Program-made: the position numbers and the translations under genes
The notes under the pieces: model-generated
What the model saw: only the letters and a program-made list of their open reading frames with translations
Database searches by the model: none
Told to the model about the DNA's origin: nothing
NCBI GenBank assembly: GCA_903934285.1
Contig: CAIZNN010000188.1
Coordinates: 1 to 33,803, forward strand
DNA length: 33,803 bases
Direction of reading: 5' to 3'
Source of the DNA: Akkermansiaceae bacterium
GTDB taxonomy: Bacteria > Verrucomicrobiota > Verrucomicrobiia > Verrucomicrobiales > Akkermansiaceae
Shown: positions 1 to 8,749 of the stretch, piece after piece
How the letters are laid out: the number at the start of each line of letters is the position of its first letter
Position numbering within the stretch: the stretch's first letter is position 1

Positions 1-679
1 TCGCGTCATACGCCGCTGCGTGCGTGGCGTAGAGCACGCGTTCCTTGCCGCCCACACCACGCGTCTTGCCGCTGTCCTTTTCCGCGATGCGCGTGACATA
101 GTTGGCAAAGAGCACGATGTCGGCCCATTCCTTGAGCAGCGGCGCCACCGATTTGCTCAACTTCAGTTCAAACCGGTCGTAGCTGCCCGCTTGGTCCGGA
201 GCCTCGAATTTCTTCACTGTCGAGTGGGCGAGGAAGACGACGTTCATGCCGCGGGCGAGCAGGGCGTCGAGCGAATTGAGGAAGCGGGCGAATTCCTCGG
301 TCAGCAGGACCCAGCCCTTGCCGTAGCCGAAATCCTCGATGCTGTCCTTGTTAGCCTTCCGGCACAGGTGCTCGGAAAGCCGCTTCTCCAGCCAGTCCGC
401 TGTGTCGATAATCAGCGATTTGAACGGATGTTCCGCCTTGGCGAGTTGGGCAACGGCCGCCGTGATTTCGTCCCAGGTCGATGCCGCGTCGAGGCGGATC
501 ACGTCGAGGTGGTGGGTGCCGCCTTCCGTGTCGAGAAAGACGGGGGATGGTGTCAGGCTGGCGAGCGTCGATTTGCCGACGCCTTCAGGTCCATAAATGA
601 CGGCCTTTTGTGGCCGGGTGATTCTGCCGCGGCTGATTGCCAGGGCACCTTTGTTGGTGGGGGTGGTGGTTGTTTCCAT
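1..679 (-). CDS. AAA_24/Sak4-like P-loop ATP-binding protein (3' end off window)
   Basis: The leftward frame starts at an ATG on 679 and stays open to the window edge, so the C-terminus is missing; 226 codons are visible. A Walker A motif GPEGVGKST lies at residues 30-38, a hydrophobic strand ending in Asp (SLIID, 88-92) fits Walker B, and a GYGKGW motif follows. This combination is typical of the AAA_24 family of phage-type nucleotide-binding proteins, which includes RecA-like Sak4 single-strand annealing proteins. The family binds ATP and DNA and is often found in prophages and other mobile elements. The assignment as a Sak4-like annealing protein is inference; the P-loop ATPase call is firm. 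It is transcribed divergently from the genes to its right, and an 18-bp palindrome ends 46 bp upstream of its start. Confidence 0.8.
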   Translation of the reverse strand, partial: METTTTPTNKGALAISRGRITRPQKAVIYGPEGVGKSTLASLTPSPVFLDTEGGTHHLDVIRLDAASTWDEITAAVAQLAKAEHPFKSLIIDTADWLEKRLSEHLCRKANKDSIEDFGYGKGWVLLTEEFARFLNSLDALLARGMNVVFLAHSTVKKFEAPDQAGSYDRFELKLSKSVAPLLKEWADIVLFANYVTRIAEKDSGKTRGVGGKERVLYATHAAAYDA

Positions 680-724
680 CTTGGTGAGCGAGGCGGGGTG
701 TCAATTGCCCGCCGTCACCCCCTC

Positions 725-872
725 AGTCGGACATGTCCGACTTTTGCCGATTTTTCCGGCCGGAAAGTCCGCAAACCCTTGATAAATCAACGAAAAATAA
801 TTTCAGAAAAATCCCGGAGCGGAGTCGGACATGTCCGACTTTGGGGTTTTCGGGAGTCGGACATGTCCGACT
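725..872. promoter_or_regulatory. Three copies of a perfect 18-bp palindrome
   Basis: The palindrome AGTCGGACATGTCCGACT occurs exactly at 725-742, 823-840 and 855-872. The last two are 32 bp apart, close to three helical turns, so a dimer on each would face the same side of the DNA. An AT-rich stretch lies between copies one and two (about 780-812). The array sits in the divergent region between the leftward P-loop gene and the rightward unknown genes. This placement suggests operators for a dimeric repressor, although a dispersed genomic palindrome family is also possible. A shorter 14-bp relative lies inside a coding region at 2542-2555. Confidence 0.6.
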
Positions 873-1001
873 TTGGATGGCACCCAGATTGCCATTCGCA
901 GGCAGTCCGGCGAAAATCGGTTCGGGTTTCCTAATGATTTGAACCCTTCAAAATCCTTGCATTTACAAGGGTTTCGATTATTGGCTTGTCGCATGTTGGC
1001 T

Positions 1002-1027
1002 AGTAGGTGTTCATAATAACACCTACT
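1002..1027. promoter_or_regulatory. 10-bp perfect inverted repeat just upstream of a start codon
   Basis: Arms AGTAGGTGTT (1002-1011) and AACACCTACT (1018-1027) pair perfectly around the six-base spacer CATAAT. The spacer resembles a -10 hexamer. The structure ends 6 bp before the ATG at 1034, so it could be an operator over a promoter or a hairpin in the 5' leader. I see no convincing -35 box at standard spacing. A weaker pair of AACCCTT/AAGGGTT and CCTTG/CAAGG repeats lies just upstream (about 938-973). Confidence 0.5.
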
Positions 1028-1033
1028 CACACC

Positions 1034-2188
1034 ATGCCTACGATTCGCCACCCACGACTTGTGCGACCCGGAGTGCTCTCCGGTCTCAAACGGACGAGCA
1101 TCCTGATGCTGCTTTCCCCATACTCCGATTACTTTGCCGCCCGAGGTGCCCCGCTGGACGAGATTGGCGACGACAGCGTTCCCCTTCACGACGTGGTGTC
1201 CGTCATCACGTCGCCGGTCGAATCCACGCCGCCCGACTTGGTTGAGCGCCTGGAGTTGATCGATTTGATTTCCGGCACGCAGAGCGCCATCAATTTTGAG
1301 GATGGCTACCAGCAGCTCGTGGAGAAACTTCGCGAGGATGGCGACTCTACGGACGACCTGGCGGTGAAGATCCTGATCCATGCTCCTGATGTGGCGTGGC
1401 GGGAGTTCGACCGTCAGGCAATTCAGGCGCCGCGCTCCCTGGTCGCATTGGGCGTTCGTCCGGGGCTGAAGTTCCGGCTGCCGAACGCCCGCCGGATCGA
1501 ACATTTCCGTGAGTTGGTCATTCCATGGTTCAAAGCCAATGACCGTTCCGGAATCTGCCACGTCCATGTCCGCGAGGAGTCCAACGGCGTGTCGTTCGTC
1601 ATTCGCCATGGCGACCCGCTCAGGCGCATCGGCGTCTATGAAGAGGACGGGAAACCCGGCTCCCGCCTCCTTCGCCCGGAACGGGTGGACGTGGCGCATT
1701 ACCGCCACCTGACTGGTGAGTGGCAAATCTCAGGGATCGGAGTGCGGCTGCAGGAACTCTACCGGCAGGCGTTCGGAACGGCTTTCCATGGCTCGGCAAA
1801 CGCCTTGGTGCATTCCAAGCGCTACTCACTGGAGCCGCTCCGTGACGGTCCATCGTGTCTCAAATGTGACATCAACTCCCGCATCCAGATCGCCGACTTG
1901 GTGTCCCTCAAGATCGAGCTTCCAAGCGGCAATCACGTCACCATCGGCGGCGGCGACGCGTTCAAGGGGATTCTGGAAATGAATCCCATGCTATTGCAGA
2001 CCGCGACCCTGCTCGAAGCCAAGATCAACCTCAAAATCTCCAACCGCCGCCGCCTGGCGCCGGTCATTCTTAATCCGCTGTGTGACAAAGTGTCCGGAAT
2101 CCACCTCGATGACGCCATCGAACCCTGGCTGAAGGCATGCCACTTCGCAAATGATTCCCATGAAGGCTTCGTTCTGGAAAGCGCTTGA
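1034..2188 (+). CDS. Hypothetical protein, first gene of an unknown two-gene module
   Basis: This is an open frame of 384 residues that I do not recognise. I chose the ATG at 1034 because it follows the inverted repeat directly; an in-frame start at 1007 would lie inside that repeat. The protein has no predicted signal peptide or membrane segment by eye. It is mixed alpha/beta in character, with a SCLKCD segment about two thirds along. Its 3' end overlaps the next gene by 38 bp, which points to translational coupling. It lies between the palindrome-bearing divergent region and hsdM, so a role in the defence island is possible but unproven. No function is proposed. Confidence 0.7.
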   Translation: MPTIRHPRLVRPGVLSGLKRTSILMLLSPYSDYFAARGAPLDEIGDDSVPLHDVVSVITSPVESTPPDLVERLELIDLISGTQSAINFEDGYQQLVEKLREDGDSTDDLAVKILIHAPDVAWREFDRQAIQAPRSLVALGVRPGLKFRLPNARRIEHFRELVIPWFKANDRSGICHVHVREESNGVSFVIRHGDPLRRIGVYEEDGKPGSRLLRPERVDVAHYRHLTGEWQISGIGVRLQELYRQAFGTAFHGSANALVHSKRYSLEPLRDGPSCLKCDINSRIQIADLVSLKIELPSGNHVTIGGGDAFKGILEMNPMLLQTATLLEAKINLKISNRRRLAPVILNPLCDKVSGIHLDDAIEPWLKACHFANDSHEGFVLESA

Positions 2189-3194
2189 GGCCCTCGGGGC
2201 ATCCGGTTCGGCGCTGTGCGACTGGAAACATCACCTCGACGACGACTGGGACGCGTGCGCCCGTTTCCTCAAACCCACCGGTCGAACCGCATTCAGCGTG
2301 ATTGACCCGCGGCAGCCGAAACGCCGATTGACCGTGGGCGTCGATGGAGACGAGGATTTCGTCGGCTACGGCGAAGATGAGCCGAGCCTCCCACCGGTCC
2401 CTTTCAGTGCCGGGGACGTCGCTGAGTTCAGTCCCCAATGGAATCCCATCGCCCAGGCGCTGGCACCCGCAGTTCCGTTTGACCACGGCGCATGGGAAAC
2501 CGAGGGGCAAATGCGACGGATCGGCTCGCTGCAGGACAAATTCGGACATGTCCGGCCGGTGCTTCTTTTCCTACCCGGCGGTCACCTGGGGGACTACACC
2601 GTTTTACTCCGGTCGCTTTCGGCGCGAACCGACAGCACGGTGCTGTTTCCGTCCGGTCGCTGGCTCACTGCCGACATCGAGAACCTGCGTGAACGCAACG
2701 GGTTGTCATTCGTGAACATTGCCGAGCGGCTGGCGCAGTTCGAGGCGGATCCAGCCTCCCGCGTCCCACTCCCTGCCGCAGGGGGTCGGCCGTCAGGCAG
2801 TGGTCCGGCTGTCCGGGCGTTGATCCATGCCGGAAACGACCTGACCTGGAATCAGGTCCGGATCGAGGTGAACGGCAGCAAGATGATCCTCCTGAAAGCA
2901 CCGGGCCAAGAGAGGGAATTCCATTTCCCGCCGAATGTCCAAGTGACGGCGGACCACGCCCTCGGAATGCTAATGCGCCTTGCCGCCGACGGCGAGTGGC
3001 GAAACCCGCCGCTCGGTTCTCTTGAATACGAACGGGTCAGCAGGGCATTCCGTCGTTTAAGACAACTGCTTCAAGCGCTCGTTCCGCTGCCAGGCGACCC
3101 GTTCAGTAAGCTGCACGGAGCGTTCATCCCGCTGTTTCAGATCCGCCTGCATCCGGGCCTTGAGGCTGAAATCTGCCGACGGACACCGCGATGA
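2151..3194 (+). CDS. Hypothetical protein, second gene of an unknown two-gene module
   Basis: This is a 347-residue open frame with no family I recognise. It begins inside the end of the preceding gene (38-bp overlap); a second ATG at 2160 is equally plausible as the start. A Gly/Pro-rich linker near the middle (about residues 200-220) separates an N-terminal half from a C-terminal half. The C-terminal half ends in an Arg/Leu-rich helical stretch (RAFRRLRQLLQAL). No signal peptide or membrane helix is apparent. About 190 bp separate it from hsdM. Codon use resembles its partner, so the two probably arrived and act together. A 14-bp version of the upstream palindrome lies within the gene at 2542-2555. 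Confidence 0.7.
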   Translation: MIPMKASFWKALEALGASGSALCDWKHHLDDDWDACARFLKPTGRTAFSVIDPRQPKRRLTVGVDGDEDFVGYGEDEPSLPPVPFSAGDVAEFSPQWNPIAQALAPAVPFDHGAWETEGQMRRIGSLQDKFGHVRPVLLFLPGGHLGDYTVLLRSLSARTDSTVLFPSGRWLTADIENLRERNGLSFVNIAERLAQFEADPASRVPLPAAGGRPSGSGPAVRALIHAGNDLTWNQVRIEVNGSKMILLKAPGQEREFHFPPNVQVTADHALGMLMRLAADGEWRNPPLGSLEYERVSRAFRRLRQLLQALVPLPGDPFSKLHGAFIPLFQIRLHPGLEAEICRRTPR

Positions 3195-3387
3195 CCTAGC
3201 GAAACTCAGGCACAGGATGTGCAAAAGCCACATGATCAACTCCCGTGGCCGAACGAACCGCGATGATTTCGGCGAAGATCGCGTGGCTGACGGGTCGATT
3301 ATTCTGGATATGGCCGATTGGTCTGGCTAATTTTTCCACGGAACCTAACGGGATTTCTCCGGGTATCCGAATTTCATCTTCTGAATC
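3195..3387. other. Spacer before hsdM, no clear gene
   Basis: This 193-bp gap separates the unknown gene pair from hsdM. A 69-residue leftward frame (3196-3405) and a 32-codon rightward frame starting at 3232 cross it. Neither has a recognisable domain and the leftward one runs into the hsdM start, so I do not call them. A promoter for the RM operon would be expected here but none stands out. Confidence 0.4.
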
Positions 3388-5685
3388 ATGGACCAAGCCA
3401 CCCACAACAAAATAGTCTCCTTCATTTGGGGCATCGCCGACGATGTGCTGCGCGACCTCTTCCGGCGCGGCAAATACCCCGACGTCATCCTGCCGATGTG
3501 CGTGCTGCGCCGCATGGATGCCGTGTTGGAACCGACAAAGAAGGCAGTCCTTGAAACCAAGGAGATGCTCGACAAAGCCGGCATCACCGAGCAGACCGCC
3601 GCCGTTTGTTCCGCCGCCGGCCAGGCGTTCTACAATACATCCAAGTTCACACTGCGCGATTTGAAGTCACGCGGCAACCAGCAGTTGCTGCTCGCCGATT
3701 TCGAGGACTACCTCAATGGCTTCTCGCCCAACGTCCAAGACATCCTCGAAAACTTCAAGTTTCGCAACCAGCTCTCCACCCTCTCCAAGGCCGATGCCCT
3801 GGGCACCCTCATCGCCAAGTTCCTGGATCCCGAGATCGACCTCAGCCCCGCGGGCATCGACAACCACTCGATGGGGATGATCTTCGAGGAACTGGTTAGG
3901 AAGTTCAACGAGGACAACAACGAGGAGGCCGGGGAGCACTGGACTCCCCGCGACGCGGTCCGCCTGATGGCCAACCTGATCTACCTGCCCATCGCCGATC
4001 AAATCAAATCCGGTGCCTATCTGCTCTATGATGGCGCGCTCGGCACCGGCGGGATGGTCACCGAGGGCGAAGAAAACCTCCAGAGACTCGCCGTAGAGCG
4101 CAAACTCCAGATCACCACCCACCTCTACGGGCAGGAGATCAACCCTGAGACCTACGCCATCTGCAAGGCCGACATGCTGCTCAAGGGCGAGGGCGACAAC
4201 GCCGACCACATCGTCGGCGGCGCGGAGTGGTCCACACTTTCCCACGATGCCTTCCCCGCCCTCTGCTTCGACTTCATGATGTCGAATCCGCCCTATGGCA
4301 AGAGCTGGAAGAAGGACCTCGAACTCATGGGCGGCAAGGACGGCATGCGCGACCCGCGCTACAAGGTCATGCACAAGGGCGAGGAACTGTCGCTCGTCAC
4401 CCGTTCCAGCGATGGCCAGATGCTGTTCCTCGCTAACATGGTGTCGAAGATGCAGCATGGCACTCCGCTCGGCAGCCGCATCACCGAAGTTCACAACGGC
4501 TCCTCGCTCTTCACCGGTGATGCCGGCCAGGGAGAAAGCAACATCCGCAGGTGGATCATCGAAAACGACTGGTTGGAAGCCATCGTCGCCCTGCCCTTGA
4601 ACCTCTTCTACAACACCGGCATCGCTACCTATATCTGGGTGCTTTCCAACCGTAAGCCGAAGCCGCGCAAGGGCCGCGTCCAGCTCATCGACGCCAGCCA
4701 GTGGTTCAAGCCGCTGCGCAAAAACCTCGGCAAGAAAAACTGCGAGCTGGCCCCGGAGGACATTGAACGAATCACCCGCACTTTCCTCGACTTCAAGGAA
4801 GCGCCCGAATCGAAAATTTTCCCTAATGAGGCATTTGGCTATTGGAAGGTCGTCGTCGAGCGCCCGCTGCGGCTGCACAGCCAGCTCACACTGCCGCGCA
4901 TCGAGTCCCTGCGCTTCGCTTCCGGCGACGAGGATTTGCGCGCCCAGCTCTACGAGGAGTTTGGCGATGCGCTTTTCAAAGACTTTGAAAAAATTGCCGA
5001 TGCCGTTGGAAAATACGTGTCGGAATGGTCGGACGGGGCGGACGAGTCCGATGATGAAGACTCTCCCAAAAAAGGCCTGCCCGAGAAAAAGCAAAAGAAA
5101 TTGTTGGATCCGAAAACCTGGGAGCGCGACGGCCGTCTGGTAGAGACCGCCACCCGTCTTCGGGAGGAACTTGGCGGCGATCTCTTCACGGACCACAATG
5201 TCTTTCGCGAACAGGTCTTTGCCGCCCTCTGGAAACTCGACATCAAACTGCCCGCCGCTGATAGCAAGCAACTCTACAAGGCTGTTAGTTGGCGCGAGGA
5301 AAACGCCCCGCCCATTATCTCCAAAATTCACAAGCCCGGCAAAGCCAAGCCCGACCCGCTCCGCGGTCTATATGAAGTCATCGTCGGAGGGAAAAAATGC
5401 GTGGTCGAATATGAAACGGACGGCGACCTGCGCGACAGCGAGCAGATCCCGTTGTTGGAAGACGGCGGCATCGAGGCCTTTATCCGCCGCGAGGTTTTGC
5501 CTTACACTCCCGACGCTTGGGTGAAGCCGGATGCCACCAAGATCGGTTACGAAATCAGCTTCACCCGCCACTTCTATCAGCCGCCGGAATTGCGAACCCT
5601 CGCCCAAATCAGCGCCGACATCCTTGCGTTGGAGCAGGAAACGGAAGGACTGTTGAGCGAAATCACGAAAGGAGCTACGGCATGA
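3388..5685 (+). CDS. hsdM: Type I restriction-modification system DNA methyltransferase subunit
   Basis: HsdM is the SAM-dependent N6-adenine methylase of a type I RM complex; with HsdS it methylates the host recognition site and with HsdR it forms the nuclease. The N-terminus carries the HsdM_N helical domain (about residues 1-140). The methylase domain follows: a GEHWTPRD motif near 185, the SAM-binding motif DGALGTGGM at about 215-223, and the catalytic NPPY motif at 300-303. The SAM motif reads DGALGTGG rather than the commoner DPACGTGG. At 765 residues it is longer than classical HsdM (about 500-530); the extra C-terminal part contains an acidic Lys-rich linker near 550-570. Its stop overlaps the hsdS start by 4 bp (ATGA). 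Confidence 0.95.
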   Translation: MDQATHNKIVSFIWGIADDVLRDLFRRGKYPDVILPMCVLRRMDAVLEPTKKAVLETKEMLDKAGITEQTAAVCSAAGQAFYNTSKFTLRDLKSRGNQQLLLADFEDYLNGFSPNVQDILENFKFRNQLSTLSKADALGTLIAKFLDPEIDLSPAGIDNHSMGMIFEELVRKFNEDNNEEAGEHWTPRDAVRLMANLIYLPIADQIKSGAYLLYDGALGTGGMVTEGEENLQRLAVERKLQITTHLYGQEINPETYAICKADMLLKGEGDNADHIVGGAEWSTLSHDAFPALCFDFMMSNPPYGKSWKKDLELMGGKDGMRDPRYKVMHKGEELSLVTRSSDGQMLFLANMVSKMQHGTPLGSRITEVHNGSSLFTGDAGQGESNIRRWIIENDWLEAIVALPLNLFYNTGIATYIWVLSNRKPKPRKGRVQLIDASQWFKPLRKNLGKKNCELAPEDIERITRTFLDFKEAPESKIFPNEAFGYWKVVVERPLRLHSQLTLPRIESLRFASGDEDLRAQLYEEFGDALFKDFEKIADAVGKYVSEWSDGADESDDEDSPKKGLPEKKQKKLLDPKTWERDGRLVETATRLREELGGDLFTDHNVFREQVFAALWKLDIKLPAADSKQLYKAVSWREENAPPIISKIHKPGKAKPDPLRGLYEVIVGGKKCVVEYETDGDLRDSEQIPLLEDGGIEAFIRREVLPYTPDAWVKPDATKIGYEISFTRHFYQPPELRTLAQISADILALEQETEGLLSEITKGATA

Positions 5686-7061
5686 TAGAAGGGCTCAAAC
5701 CGTATGCGGAATATATGGAGTCGGGCCTGCCGTGGGTGCCCCGAGTCCCAGCGCATTGGGGACTTATCCCGAATCGAGCTGTGCTCAGGAAACGAAAGGT
5801 CCTTGTGGGTGCGAATTTCAAGAACTTCCAGCTTCTATCTCTCACAAAGGGAGGTGTGATCGTTAGAGACATTTCGACCGGCAAAGGCAAGTTCTCATCG
5901 GACATGGGAACAAGCCAAGAGGTTCGCAAAGGAGACTTTGTCTTCTGCCTTTTCGATGTTCCGGAAACCCCGCGTACCGTCGGATTATCTGCACACAACG
6001 GTATGATCACGAGCGCTTACACAGTGTTTGAACCACGAGCTCTGTCGCCAGAGCGTGTTCGTTACCTTGAACTCTTCTACATTGCGATGGATGATCGGAA
6101 ACTGCTGAGCCCGCTCTATTCCGGCCTTCGTCATACGATTCCGCCACCGCGGCTTCTCGGCACTAAAACACCTCAGCCGCCCCCCTCCGAACAAGATGCC
6201 ATCGTGCGCTTTCTGGACCACGCCAACCGCAAGATCGACGGCTTCATCCGCGCCAAGCGCATGCTGATTGGGCTGCTTAACGAGCAGAAGCAGGCCATCA
6301 TCCACCGCGCCGTCACCCGCGGCCTCAACCCCGATGTCCCCCTCAAGCCCTCCGGCATCCCCTGGCTCGGCGACATCCCGAAGCATTGGGAGGTGAAGAG
6401 GATGAAATACCTTCTCAAAGAGATCGATGACCGTTCGTCTGATGGGAGTGAAACATTGCTTCGTGTTTCTCAATATACGGGAATTACACCACGCATGGCG
6501 CAGGACGGCTCAGGTGAAGCCGATACGCGAGCAGAGTCGTTAGTCGGGTACAAGCTTGCTCGGAAAGGCGACATGGTCATAAATATCATGTTGGCATGGA
6601 ACGGCAGCCTTGCAGTGTCGGAACAGGAGGGGATCGTCAGTCCGGCCTACTGTGTTTATCGCTTCAAAAATGAGTTCCACCCTTGGTTTTTCCACCACCT
6701 GTTGCGCACGACGACCTACAAGAGCCGTATACGTATTGCATCAACTGGTGTGATTGAAAGCCGCCTGCGCCTCTACTCAGATGATTTGGGCCGAATTGAA
6801 GCGATCGTTCCGCCGCCCGATGAGCAGCGGTCAATCTGTAGTTCTATCCTTGGTGAAACACGCCATCTCTCCGCCGCCATCGCCCGGACCGAGCGAGAAA
6901 TCGCTCTGATGCAGGAATACCGCACCCGCCTGACCGCCGACATCGTGACGGGCAAGCTGGACGTGCGCGAAGCCGCCGCGAAGCTGCCGGAGCCAGTGGT
7001 AGAAGAAGCCAGCAATTCCGAAATCATCGAGGAAGAAACCGAACTGGAGGAAGCCGAATGA
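5682..7061 (+). CDS. hsdS: Type I restriction-modification system specificity subunit
   Basis: HsdS supplies DNA sequence recognition to the type I complex. The start at 5682 overlaps the hsdM stop and is preceded by a GGAG ribosome-binding site. The 459-residue protein has the expected two-fold layout. Each target-recognition domain opens with a W-x-P-x-HW-like segment (VPRVPAHWG near residue 20, GDIPKHWEVKR near 230). Each is followed by a PPPxEQ motif and a long helix (about 170-220 and 380-440). The two TRDs are more AT-rich than the conserved helices, as is usual for exchanged recognition domains. The C-terminal tail after the second helix is acidic and low complexity. The stop overlaps the next gene by 4 bp. 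Confidence 0.93.
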   Translation: MIEGLKPYAEYMESGLPWVPRVPAHWGLIPNRAVLRKRKVLVGANFKNFQLLSLTKGGVIVRDISTGKGKFSSDMGTSQEVRKGDFVFCLFDVPETPRTVGLSAHNGMITSAYTVFEPRALSPERVRYLELFYIAMDDRKLLSPLYSGLRHTIPPPRLLGTKTPQPPPSEQDAIVRFLDHANRKIDGFIRAKRMLIGLLNEQKQAIIHRAVTRGLNPDVPLKPSGIPWLGDIPKHWEVKRMKYLLKEIDDRSSDGSETLLRVSQYTGITPRMAQDGSGEADTRAESLVGYKLARKGDMVINIMLAWNGSLAVSEQEGIVSPAYCVYRFKNEFHPWFFHHLLRTTTYKSRIRIASTGVIESRLRLYSDDLGRIEAIVPPPDEQRSICSSILGETRHLSAAIARTEREIALMQEYRTRLTADIVTGKLDVREAAAKLPEPVVEEASNSEIIEEETELEEAE

Positions 7062-7966
7062 CACCACCAAGCTACGACACGTTTTCCCAAAAAGACAGGC
7101 TCTTCAGCCGCGAGCAAATCGACGATTTTGCTGCTCTCATGGCTCGTCTTAGAGATCTGAAATTGGCCGGCTTTTATTTCAGGGGGCAGAGAGATGCTGG
7201 CTGGAAACTCTACTCTTGGATTCAGCGCGAATGGATTCAGAAGGATGAATTGGCTACCAAATTGTCATCGGTAGCAGATTTCAATGAGCAACACCTTCGC
7301 TATCAGCAAGAACATGCGGCAAGGTCTCTCACGGAGCATACAAGGCAGCGGAACGACTTGGCCGACTTAAGCGGCTTGCAGCACTACGGAGCCCCCACTC
7401 CCTTTCTTGATTTCACCTCGGAGATCGACAGTGCCCTGTTCTTTGCTACCGACGGTATGGCTTCAGCTAACGATCGAGAGACCAGCCAGCGGGTTTCGAT
7501 TTACGCATGGAAGCCAGGCAGTGGTCCTGCCACAGCTTCTCACAACGACATGACAAACTGGGAAACCGTTGTCGACAACTCGGGCTGCATTGATGGAGCT
7601 GTCAGCCTCCATGTCTTGTGCCCGATCAGCGTCATCTATATCAAACAGGATTCAGGAAAGTTCCTCCAGATTGCCAACGACCGGATCGACTTGCAGAACG
7701 GGCTGTTTGTATACTCGCCCAAGGCAATCCGTGAGGGAATGCCTTATGAGGAGCTTTTCACCGGCATGACCATTGATGACGTCGTGGACGATTACCATGG
7801 CCTGTTCATCCCAAAAATGCTGTGCCTTGATGTGGACAAGGGAGTCGCAGCCAAAGCCATTGATTACGTGCGTGATCAAGGAGTCTCAAAAGAGTCCCTC
7901 GGCTTGGCCTCAGGCGATTGGGCGAGAGACACTTATGATGCTTTTTTGAAAATGATTACCGGTTGA
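7058..7966 (+). CDS. FRG-domain protein embedded in the type I RM operon
   Basis: The 302-residue product has an FRG domain (PF08867), named for the Phe-Arg-Gly motif seen here as FYFRGQRD with the motif at residues 41-43. A second family signature, QHYGAPTPFLDFT followed by ALFFAT, lies near 107-130. FRG proteins are common in phage-defence islands and prophages; their biochemical activity is not established in the general case. The start overlaps the hsdS stop by 4 bp (ATGA), so it is translated with the RM genes. The next gene begins 3 bp after its stop. Base composition is less GC-rich than hsdM, hinting at a separate origin. A role as an accessory effector or guard of the RM system is inference. 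Confidence 0.88.
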   Translation: MTPPSYDTFSQKDRLFSREQIDDFAALMARLRDLKLAGFYFRGQRDAGWKLYSWIQREWIQKDELATKLSSVADFNEQHLRYQQEHAARSLTEHTRQRNDLADLSGLQHYGAPTPFLDFTSEIDSALFFATDGMASANDRETSQRVSIYAWKPGSGPATASHNDMTNWETVVDNSGCIDGAVSLHVLCPISVIYIKQDSGKFLQIANDRIDLQNGLFVYSPKAIREGMPYEELFTGMTIDDVVDDYHGLFIPKMLCLDVDKGVAAKAIDYVRDQGVSKESLGLASGDWARDTYDAFLKMITG

Positions 7967-7969
7967 ACC

Positions 7970-8749
7970 ATGCTTCCTCTCCTGTCAGCCACTCGCTTCA
8001 CCAAGGTCATGGGTTCCGGGCGGACCCAGCCCTGCCTGATGGGTTGCGAGAACGAGGCGGGCGATGAGGTCGAGGTGGTGGTGAAGCTGCGCAAGCATCC
8101 GCAGATCCTGCCGGGCGGTTGCGTGGCGGAGTCGATGGCCTCGTTTCTGGCTCTCGACCTGGGATTGGCGGTGCGGCAGCCCTACCGCGTGCATATCAGC
8201 AAGGACTTCGCTCAGACGGTGCCGGATACAGGGCTGCGGGCGATTCTTGAAAAGAGCGAGGGCCTGAATTTCGGCTGTGCCAAGTGGGGGCCGGGTTACA
8301 CGATCTGGCCGCGGGACCAGTCGCTCCCCAAATCGATGAAACGGACGGCGATGGAGATTTTCGCCTTCGACGGGCTGATCCAGAACCCGGACCGTCGGGC
8401 GGCGAACCCAAATTGCGTGTTTCTGGGCGACGAATTCATGATTTACGACCACGAGACCGCGTTTTCCCACTTCATCACCCTGTTTGCCAGGCCCCCTTGG
8501 GAGCCCGGTGGGGTGGATTTTCTGAAGGATCACATTTTCCGGGTGGTTCTCCGGGGCGAGCACTTGGAGCTGGACCGGTTCCAGGGGGCGCTGGAAGCGC
8601 TCGACGAGAGCCGGTTCCGGGCGTATGTTGACGCCGTTCCCGTCGAATGGAACGGGGAGGCGATCACCGGGGAGCGAATCGCCGAATATCTCCTGAATTG
8701 CATTCCCCACTTCAACCGTATCAAGCTGCAACTCCAGACCGTCCTATGA
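7970..8749 (+). CDS. HipA-like kinase-fold protein (HipA_2 type)
   Basis: This 259-residue protein resembles the HipA-like kinase family (PF20613). Kinase-type motifs are visible: a Lys in VVVKLR near residue 38-43 could bind ATP, DGLIQNPDRRAANPN at 134-148 matches the HipA catalytic loop and metal-binding Asn, and YDHETAF at 159-165 occupies the DFG-like position (Asp160). It is much shorter than HipA (about 440 residues), lacking the N-terminal HipA subdomain. It follows the FRG gene by 3 bp and overlaps the DUF3037 gene by 4 bp. HipA_2 and DUF3037 genes are, to my knowledge, often adjacent. Ser/Thr kinase activity and a toxin-like role are inferences from the family. Confidence 0.85.
   Translation: MLPLLSATRFTKVMGSGRTQPCLMGCENEAGDEVEVVVKLRKHPQILPGGCVAESMASFLALDLGLAVRQPYRVHISKDFAQTVPDTGLRAILEKSEGLNFGCAKWGPGYTIWPRDQSLPKSMKRTAMEIFAFDGLIQNPDRRAANPNCVFLGDEFMIYDHETAFSHFITLFARPPWEPGGVDFLKDHIFRVVLRGEHLELDRFQGALEALDESRFRAYVDAVPVEWNGEAITGERIAEYLLNCIPHFNRIKLQLQTVL

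Noticed and set aside
20-934. 304-residue rightward frame over the left edge
   Set aside because: It is antisense to the P-loop gene, whose motifs are clear on the other strand, and it runs through the palindrome array.
3196-3405. Short leftward frame upstream of hsdM
   Set aside because: Its residues look protein-like, but it is only 69 residues, has no known domain and overlaps the hsdM start.
3667-5331. 554-residue leftward frame
   Set aside because: It is antisense to hsdM, which has full catalytic motifs; the frame is a product of high GC codon bias.
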